Origin: CAYGTK01 sp964352775
Lineage (GTDB): Bacteria; Bacteroidota; Bacteroidia; Chitinophagales; CAIOSU01
Direction: 5' to 3'
Length of the DNA stretch: 11,335 bases
Assembly: GCA_964352775.1 (NCBI GenBank)
Contig: CAYGTK010000141.1
Location: forward strand, 1-11,335
Part shown: one piece after another, positions 5,868-11,335 of the stretch
Position numbering within the stretch: the stretch's first letter is position 1
Layout of the letters: the number at the start of each line of letters is the position of its first letter
Position numbers and translations under genes: made by a program
The notes under the pieces: generated by a model
Databases searched by the model: none
What the model was told of the DNA's origin: nothing
Seen by the model: the letters and a program-made list of their open reading frames with translations, nothing else

Positions 5868-8800
5868 GTGAAACAGCTATTAGCTTTATTCCTTCTACCC
5901 TTACTACTGTTAACATCAACTAATGTTGATGCACAAACATTTCCAGTAAACGATAACCTCACCTTTACCACTACAGGGCAAAGCATGTGGGGGCCAGGTA
6001 GTGCATTTACACTTAATCGTCGCCAGAACATCTTCAATATTAATGTACCCTACAATCCAATTTCTGTTGGAACTGGTATTGCAACTATTTTTGGAGCAAA
6101 GATCGGTGCTAACTTAACCTTTGGAGCAGGGTTTTACATTACCCCCTACTTTGAGATAAAGGGTTTTACCACAGGAGAGATAGACATTACCTATCCTGCA
6201 AATATTGAATTGACTGCGCCCGACCCCAACAGCTTTGATAAAGGGGAATCCATTCGCATAACATCCGACTTTACAGCTGCCCAACAAGCAGAAATAGAAA
6301 CCCTATTTCCACAAGCTGGAACTATTGGTTTGTATATGGATATTGGTTTTAGAGTAAGCTTGAGTGGACAGGTTTGTCTTATCGGCTGTGTTACCATACC
6401 ACCTCTTAGTATAAATACAAGTACTACAATAACAATATTTGAGATCAGCCCGCAAGCTGTTACTTACCCATGTTGTAACCCTAGCATTCCTCCTAACCCA
6501 ACTGTTTCGTGTGTACCTTGGATATGTACCCAAACACTTCTTCCTGTATCAGTAAATACTGGTTTAGGTATCACCCTAGATCTTGACATACCAAATGTGA
6601 TGACTACTAGTAATATACGACCAGCCGACCAGTGTCTGGTTGCTACTGGTGAGTATAACTACATTACTGTGGATATGGACATCATTGAGTTCTTAAAGAA
6701 CTTTACTGGTTTAATTCCACCTCCCGTCGGTCCTATAATAAAGGCCATACTCAATGTGCTCAGTTTCAGGTACGACTTCCCCATACCGGGCGTTTCCAAC
6801 CCTCCCTACTTTTATTATAACATCTTCACAGCCAACTTTATAGCGCGGCTAACCATGAAGCAGGAGTTTTATTATTGCCCGAAAATAAACGGCGAACTCA
6901 CCTTCCCCTATCCTGTAGAATACTTTGAAGTAGATGCCTCTAATAATGTCGTCGGCTCCGGCTGGTCCAAAAAAGTTCCGTTCGAGGTCGGGAACGATCT
7001 GAATGTCACCTATCCATGTAATTTCGATTTTATGGATGTTACAACGGATTATTCAGAGACCAATTCCTTCCGAAATAAGACATCTGACAGTCTCTCCTTC
7101 GAGTTTGCCTTCTCGGCGCTTGAATTTGGGCTCGTGATACCTTCTATTACTATAATTCCGGGATTCACCATTCCGCCGCTGTGTATACCGTGGCCCAAAT
7201 GGTGTTCCAAATGGGGGGTACCTTATCCTTGTGGGATAAGACTGGTCTGTTCACCACCTATTGTGGTGCCACCTGTCGTCTCTCCTAGTTTCTCCTTTAT
7301 ATTCGGGCCATTATGGTCAACTACCATTCCAGTTGGGGCAGTCACGTGGACTTACTTTGACCGAACATGGCAGATAGCAGGAACAGAAACATCCACATCC
7401 AGCACCTTCCGACTCGATGCATTAGATTACAATGCTACAATGGTTGGTCAAGATGTCGTCTGTTTTGGCGACTCCACTGGGGAAATGACCGTGACAATAA
7501 CTAACGGTGAGCCTCCATATACTTACCAATGGAGTAATGGGGTGAACAATGTTAGTAATAGCACGAGCAACACTATCACCAACATGCCAGCAGGCATTCA
7601 CTTTGTAGAGGTGGTTAATGATTTTGGTTGTATAGCTTTTGCTGACTACAAGATAAATGAACCTGCTTTTGTACTTGATGTACTGACCTTTACTACAACT
7701 GATGTAAGTTGTAATGCGCAGGCAGATGGCAGTATAGATATTACTCCTATTGGTGGAACACCTCCATACACCTATGCTTGGAGCGATGGACAAACTACAC
7801 AAATAGCTACTGGCCTAGCACAAGGAACATACACCGTGACCTTGAGCGATGCAAATGGTTGTGAATTTTCTGATAACTATAGTATTACAGAACCTTTCCC
7901 TCTATTAGCTACATCTACAACTACTGATGTATTGTGTACTGGTTCTCCTACGGGAATAATTACAGTTAACGTAGCCGGAGGAACAGCACCTTACACCTAT
8001 ACTTGGAGTAATGGCGGGGCTACTCCACAGCTTACCGCTTTAACAGCTGGTACTTACACCCTTACCGTAACGGATGATAAAGGTTGTACTGATGTTATCA
8101 GTCCAGTTATAAATGAGCCAGCAACTCCTATTAGTATTACTTCTACAAAAGTGGATGTGCTTTGCTTTGGTGAGAATACAGGATCTATAGACCTCACACT
8201 TACTGGTGGTACAACACCATATAATGTTGATTGGTCTGGTCAAAATGGTATTGTACTGGCTAATAAAACAGTAAACGCTATTAACCTAGCGGCTGACACT
8301 TATGATGCATTAGTTACTGATGCCAATGGTTGTACTGCTTCTGAAACAGTAATTATTGCTGAACCTACAGACAGCATTACACCTACATGGACTATTACTG
8401 ATGTTGATTGTAACGGAAGTAGCACAGGAGCTATTGATGTAGCTGTTATTGGCGGAACTGGAGCGTATACCTTCTTATGGAATACAGGTGCTACTACAGA
8501 AGACCTTACAAACGTACCTGCTGGTAGTTATCAGTTGAACATAACTGATGCTAGTGCTTGTGCTACAAGTATATCGGTAATGGTTAACGAGCCATTAGCT
8601 GCTTTAAGCACATTTATTACCAAAACGGATGTAAGCTGTAATGCAGGTGCTGATGGTGAATTAGACCTCACTGTAGCTGGCGGAACTTCTCCATACACAT
8701 ATGCATGGAATACTTCAGCAACTACGGAAGATCTTACTGACCTGAGTATAGGAACATACACCGTTACTGTTACTGATGATAATGGATGTATCTCCACTCC

Positions 8801-11201
8801 AAGCGAAACACTAATAGAGCCAACGGCAATAGTATTGTCAGAAACTCATGTTGATGTTACTTGTTTTGATGGAACAGATGGAAGCCTAGCTGTTACAGTT
8901 CTTGGTGGTGTTGCCCCATATGATATTATGTGGTCGAACGCTAGCCATATAGTTATGACGCTTCAAGGTGCTAACTTGAGCAACCTACCCGCAGATGACT
9001 ATACTGCTACAATAACTGATGCTAATGGTTGTACGGAAGCTATCACGATAACGATAGACCAACCACTTGCACCACTTGCAGCCACTACCACTGGAACGGA
9101 GATAAGTTGCTTCGGTGGAAGTGATGGAACACTTTCAGTTGATGTAACTGGTGGAACCATACAATATGTATACACATGGAGTAATGGTGGAATTCTTTCC
9201 TCCATTGCCAATGTACCGGCGGGTATTTATACGGTTACCGTAACTGACCTTAACAACTGTACACTAGTAGTTAGTGATACCTTAACGCAACCTGAACAAG
9301 GTTTGTCAAGCTCTATTACTACTACTCCAGTAAGTTGCTTTAGCGGCTCAGATGGAAGTGTGACCGTAAATGTAACTGGTGGAACAAGCCCATACGTATA
9401 CAACTGGCAATTAGCTAGCGGTGGAACGGCTGCTACTAAAGACCTAAGCAATGTTGATCCTGGAACGTACATAGTTACCATTACGGATGATAAAGCATGT
9501 GTTCTTCAAGACACCGCTGTAGTTCTTGGCCCTACTATTCCGCTTGCATTTACTTCTACTACGGTAGCTGTAAGTTGCTTTAATGGTGAGAATGGAGCTA
9601 TTGATGTTACTTCTACAGGAGGTACTCCTCCATACAGCTATATGTGGGCTAATACTTCATTTGTGGTAATGTCTACTACTGATGAAGACTTGAATAACAT
9701 TGCCGCTGACGATTACAGCATAACAGTTACTGATGCCAATGGATGTACAACTGCAGGACTTATAACTGTAGCTGAGCCCGCGCGCCCAGTAGATATTACT
9801 ATTAATACTACAGATGCTACTTGTTTCCAAGCTGCTAATGGTGTTGCTGCTACTACTGCCACTGGCGGTACTGGCCCATACACTTACTTATGGAGCAATG
9901 GAGATGTTAATGCCAACGTAAGCAACTTTATTGCAGGGTCTTATACGCTTACTGTTACTGATGCAAATGGGTGTAGTACTACTTCAGATGCATTGATACA
10001 ACAACCAGGTATGCTTCAAACTGAAGCTGCAATGGAGAACGTGGCTTGTAAAGACGGTAACACAGGAGCTATTAGAACTACTACTGGTGGTGGAACTGGT
10101 CCATATACATATAACTGGGCTGGTGGAGGTTCTACCAAAGATAACTTTGAGCTTACAGCTGGTATTTATACACTTACCGTTACAGATGCACAAGGTTGCT
10201 CTGTTATTAGTGGTGGTATGATACAAGAGCCAGGTACTTCACTAGTGCTTTCGTTAGCAGCTAATGATGTGACTTGTTTTGATGGATCTGACGGATCAGT
10301 TGCTGCTAAAGTTCTTGGAGGAACTACTCCATACACTTACTTATGGGCAGATACACTGCGTTCGTTCAGCAATGAGCAGCTAAGTACAGAAGAGGTGCCA
10401 GCAGGTAATTACTTGTTCAGAGTAACTGACGCTAATGGATGTTCTATCAGCGATTTCATTGCTGTGAACCAGCCTGATCTTCTTGAAGTGAAGCTAGACC
10501 CGACGGATATTAACTGTAATGGAGCTACCACTGGTAACATACTACCTACAGTAATTGGAGGTACAGCACCGTATAACTATGAGTGGAACACGGGCAACCA
10601 GAGCGACACACTAAAAGAGTTAACTGCTGGAACATACACGCTTACGGTTACTGATGCATTTAGCTGTGAAACAGAAGCTGCAATAGAGATACTAGAAGCA
10701 GAAAAAGTGGCCGTGGAATTGGTTGAAATGAAACCAGCTACCTGTTATGACAAGAACAATGGTACAATTGAAATAGGCGTAGTAGGCGGATATGAGCCAC
10801 TTACCTTTAGCTGGAGCAATGGAGATGTTACACCTAAAATAGTTAACCTTGAGCCAGGTGATTACACCGTGACCGTTACTGACGGATATGGTTGTACCGA
10901 CTCGTTACAGGTATCTATGGAAGAAAGCGATCTTGAATGTGTACGTATCCCTAACTCCTTCACACCAAATGGTGATGGTAAGAACGATACGTGGATAATA
11001 GGTAACATTAATGAGTTCCAAGACATCACCGTTAAGATCTTTAACAAATGGGGTAATGCCATATTAGAGTCTAAAGGATACGGTGAGCCATGGGATGGAA
11101 CACATAATGGTAAACCATTACCTTCTGACACCTATTATTTCGTGATCGACCTTTACGGTGGTGGTGAAACCATTACTGGTACTATTACTATCGTTCGATA
11201 A
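5868..11201 (+). CDS. Giant SprB-repeat adhesin with T9SS type B C-terminal sorting domain
   Basis: This 1777-residue protein is an exported surface adhesin of the SprB-repeat class (SprB itself is a gliding adhesin of Flavobacterium). The start is GTG at 5868: it supplies the signal peptide (MKQLLALFLLPLLLL, cleavage after VDA/QT near residue 22), and no ATG lies close. Residues 23 to about 520 form a beta-rich domain with many prolines and 13 cysteines that I do not recognise. Residues 521-1687 are 15 SprB-type repeats of about 78 residues (typical words: DVSCN, GGTPPYTY, WSNG, AGTYTVTVTDANGC, EP). Residues 1692-1777 are a gliding/CHU_C-type sorting domain (T9SS type B), with SFTPNGDGKND, a FNKWGN block, WDG and TYYFVIDL. 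T9SS would remove or use this domain while anchoring or releasing the protein at the surface. It follows the small exported gene by 11 bases and precedes another adhesin by 14 bases. Confidence 0.93.
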   Translation: MKQLLALFLLPLLLLTSTNVDAQTFPVNDNLTFTTTGQSMWGPGSAFTLNRRQNIFNINVPYNPISVGTGIATIFGAKIGANLTFGAGFYITPYFEIKGFTTGEIDITYPANIELTAPDPNSFDKGESIRITSDFTAAQQAEIETLFPQAGTIGLYMDIGFRVSLSGQVCLIGCVTIPPLSINTSTTITIFEISPQAVTYPCCNPSIPPNPTVSCVPWICTQTLLPVSVNTGLGITLDLDIPNVMTTSNIRPADQCLVATGEYNYITVDMDIIEFLKNFTGLIPPPVGPIIKAILNVLSFRYDFPIPGVSNPPYFYYNIFTANFIARLTMKQEFYYCPKINGELTFPYPVEYFEVDASNNVVGSGWSKKVPFEVGNDLNVTYPCNFDFMDVTTDYSETNSFRNKTSDSLSFEFAFSALEFGLVIPSITIIPGFTIPPLCIPWPKWCSKWGVPYPCGIRLVCSPPIVVPPVVSPSFSFIFGPLWSTTIPVGAVTWTYFDRTWQIAGTETSTSSTFRLDALDYNATMVGQDVVCFGDSTGEMTVTITNGEPPYTYQWSNGVNNVSNSTSNTITNMPAGIHFVEVVNDFGCIAFADYKINEPAFVLDVLTFTTTDVSCNAQADGSIDITPIGGTPPYTYAWSDGQTTQIATGLAQGTYTVTLSDANGCEFSDNYSITEPFPLLATSTTTDVLCTGSPTGIITVNVAGGTAPYTYTWSNGGATPQLTALTAGTYTLTVTDDKGCTDVISPVINEPATPISITSTKVDVLCFGENTGSIDLTLTGGTTPYNVDWSGQNGIVLANKTVNAINLAADTYDALVTDANGCTASETVIIAEPTDSITPTWTITDVDCNGSSTGAIDVAVIGGTGAYTFLWNTGATTEDLTNVPAGSYQLNITDASACATSISVMVNEPLAALSTFITKTDVSCNAGADGELDLTVAGGTSPYTYAWNTSATTEDLTDLSIGTYTVTVTDDNGCISTPSETLIEPTAIVLSETHVDVTCFDGTDGSLAVTVLGGVAPYDIMWSNASHIVMTLQGANLSNLPADDYTATITDANGCTEAITITIDQPLAPLAATTTGTEISCFGGSDGTLSVDVTGGTIQYVYTWSNGGILSSIANVPAGIYTVTVTDLNNCTLVVSDTLTQPEQGLSSSITTTPVSCFSGSDGSVTVNVTGGTSPYVYNWQLASGGTAATKDLSNVDPGTYIVTITDDKACVLQDTAVVLGPTIPLAFTSTTVAVSCFNGENGAIDVTSTGGTPPYSYMWANTSFVVMSTTDEDLNNIAADDYSITVTDANGCTTAGLITVAEPARPVDITINTTDATCFQAANGVAATTATGGTGPYTYLWSNGDVNANVSNFIAGSYTLTVTDANGCSTTSDALIQQPGMLQTEAAMENVACKDGNTGAIRTTTGGGTGPYTYNWAGGGSTKDNFELTAGIYTLTVTDAQGCSVISGGMIQEPGTSLVLSLAANDVTCFDGSDGSVAAKVLGGTTPYTYLWADTLRSFSNEQLSTEEVPAGNYLFRVTDANGCSISDFIAVNQPDLLEVKLDPTDINCNGATTGNILPTVIGGTAPYNYEWNTGNQSDTLKELTAGTYTLTVTDAFSCETEAAIEILEAEKVAVELVEMKPATCYDKNNGTIEIGVVGGYEPLTFSWSNGDVTPKIVNLEPGDYTVTVTDGYGCTDSLQVSMEESDLECVRIPNSFTPNGDGKNDTWIIGNINEFQDITVKIFNKWGNAILESKGYGEPWDGTHNGKPLPSDTYYFVIDLYGGGETITGTITIVR
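5934..7427 (+). other. Cysteine/proline-rich N-terminal domain of unknown family
   Basis: Residues 23-520 of the SprB-repeat protein, roughly 500 residues, contain no SprB repeat. I see alternating hydrophobic beta-strand-like segments, many prolines, aromatic clusters and 13 cysteines. Two cysteine clusters share a C-[IV]-P-W motif: CVPWIC at 215-220 (after a CC pair near 201) and CIPWPKWC at 439-446, followed by C455 and C461. In an exported protein these would most likely form disulfides. This is the probable functional head at the end of the repeat stalk, but no ligand can be deduced. The second half (about 6840-7440) looks more GC-rich than the repeats. Confidence 0.6.
7431..10928 (+). 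repeat. Fifteen SprB-type repeats arranged as five triplets
   Basis: Each repeat begins near a [VIA]-[SDTLNV]-C-[FNTKY] cysteine and contains a GG-[TV]-x-P-Y-like turn, a W and a GTY/DDY segment. It closes with a T-D-x-x-[GAN]-C cysteine and, in most copies, an E/Q-P spacer. Counting residues after the W up to the Y/H of that segment gives 23,17,17 / 23,17,17 / 23,17,21 / 23,17,17 / 22,17,17. The first cysteines of repeats 1, 4, 7, 10 and 13 are residues 532, 766, 999, 1237 and 1470, spacings of 234, 233, 238 and 233. SprB repeats are thought to build extended stalks on Bacteroidota surface adhesins. Synonymous divergence between copies is high, so the array is old. Confidence 0.9.
10941..11198 (+). 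other. T9SS type B (gliding/CHU_C) C-terminal sorting domain
   Basis: The last 86 residues (1692-1777) start VRIPNSFTPNGDGKNDTW, the hallmark of the CHU_C family used by T9SS as a C-terminal export signal. They continue with VKIFNKWGN, GYGEPWDG, the KPLPSDTYYFVIDL strand and a final TITGTITIVR-type beta-strand. The length and order match the family well. Presence of this domain implies that the cell has a T9SS, including the outer-membrane translocon and gliding/Por machinery, although none of those genes lies in this window. Confidence 0.93.
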
Positions 11202-11215
11202 GCGCCTTTTTAAGC

Positions 11216-11335
11216 ATGCGGATATTAACCATCATCTTTTTTCTATTAGGCTTCTCTATTGCACTACTTGCGCAAAACCCATGCCCTCTTGTCTCGCTAA
11301 GCAGCACCCCTACGGTAAGCTGTTTTGGTGCGGCC
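11216..11335 (+). CDS. 5' end of a further exported SprB-repeat protein (cut by window edge)
   Basis: ATG 11216 begins 14 bases after the TAA of the upstream adhesin and stays open for 40 codons to the window edge. The first residues form a clear signal peptide (MRILTIIFFLLGFSIALLA, likely cleavage before QNPCP). The mature start reads SLSSTPTVSCFGAA, which matches the opening of an SprB-type repeat (compare VSCFNGENG and VSCFGGSDG in the upstream protein). This is therefore probably a paralogous adhesin in the same operon whose repeats start directly after the signal peptide, without the long N-terminal domain of its neighbour. No Shine-Dalgarno sequence is visible. Total length and C-terminus are unknown. 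Confidence 0.8.
   Translation, partial: MRILTIIFFLLGFSIALLAQNPCPLVSLSSTPTVSCFGAA

Noticed and set aside
7422..9481. Minus-strand open frames opposite the SprB-repeat gene (for example 7422-7802 and 9227-9481)
   Set aside because: They repeat with the same period as the SprB array and share words derived from the complement of TVTVTD-type codons; they are shadows of the coding strand.
11199..11230. Possible terminator after the SprB-repeat gene (GCGCCTTTTTAAGC)
   Set aside because: There is a short T run but no GC-rich stem before it, and the next gene starts within 14 bases; read-through in an operon is more likely.

Overview
The window looks like a chromosomal segment of a Bacteroidota bacterium that exports giant surface proteins through the type IX secretion system (T9SS). 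The case rests on four things: SprB-type repeats, a C-terminal gliding/CHU_C-type sorting domain (T9SS type B) on the largest complete protein, starts without Shine-Dalgarno sequences, and a TAnnTTTG-like promoter box. I cannot place it below phylum. No tRNA, rRNA, CRISPR array, insertion sequence or phage gene is visible.

Layout: (1) Positions 1-5231, minus strand, hold a secreted 1726-residue mosaic protein: signal peptide, three ~338-residue beta-helix-like modules, one PKD domain, then seven complete ~83-residue Ig-like repeats. It ends at a TGA that replaces the first conserved cysteine of an eighth repeat, and that repeat stays readable in the same frame to the window edge. (2) Positions 5232-5349 are a short divergent intergenic region with several nested inverted repeats and a Bacteroidota-like promoter box. 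(3) On the plus strand, three genes are packed with 11- and 14-base gaps and probably form one operon: a small exported protein of possible PsbP/DcrB-like fold (5350-5856), a 1777-residue SprB-repeat adhesin with a cysteine/proline-rich N-terminal domain and a T9SS type B sorting domain (5868-11201), and the start of another exported SprB-repeat protein (11216 to the window edge).

The genes together suggest a cell-surface adhesin or gliding/attachment locus: two divergently transcribed giant exported proteins, with a further adhesin and a small exported companion on one side. No secretion machinery (Por, Gld or Spr components) is encoded here, so export would depend on genes elsewhere.

The most notable observations are: a strict three-repeat higher-order period in the 15 SprB repeats; the TGA at a conserved cysteine position; a G9 run in the coding strand of the minus-strand adhesin that could permit slipped-strand phase variation; and the nested inverted repeats between the divergent genes. 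I see no recognisable defence, biosynthetic or mobile system.
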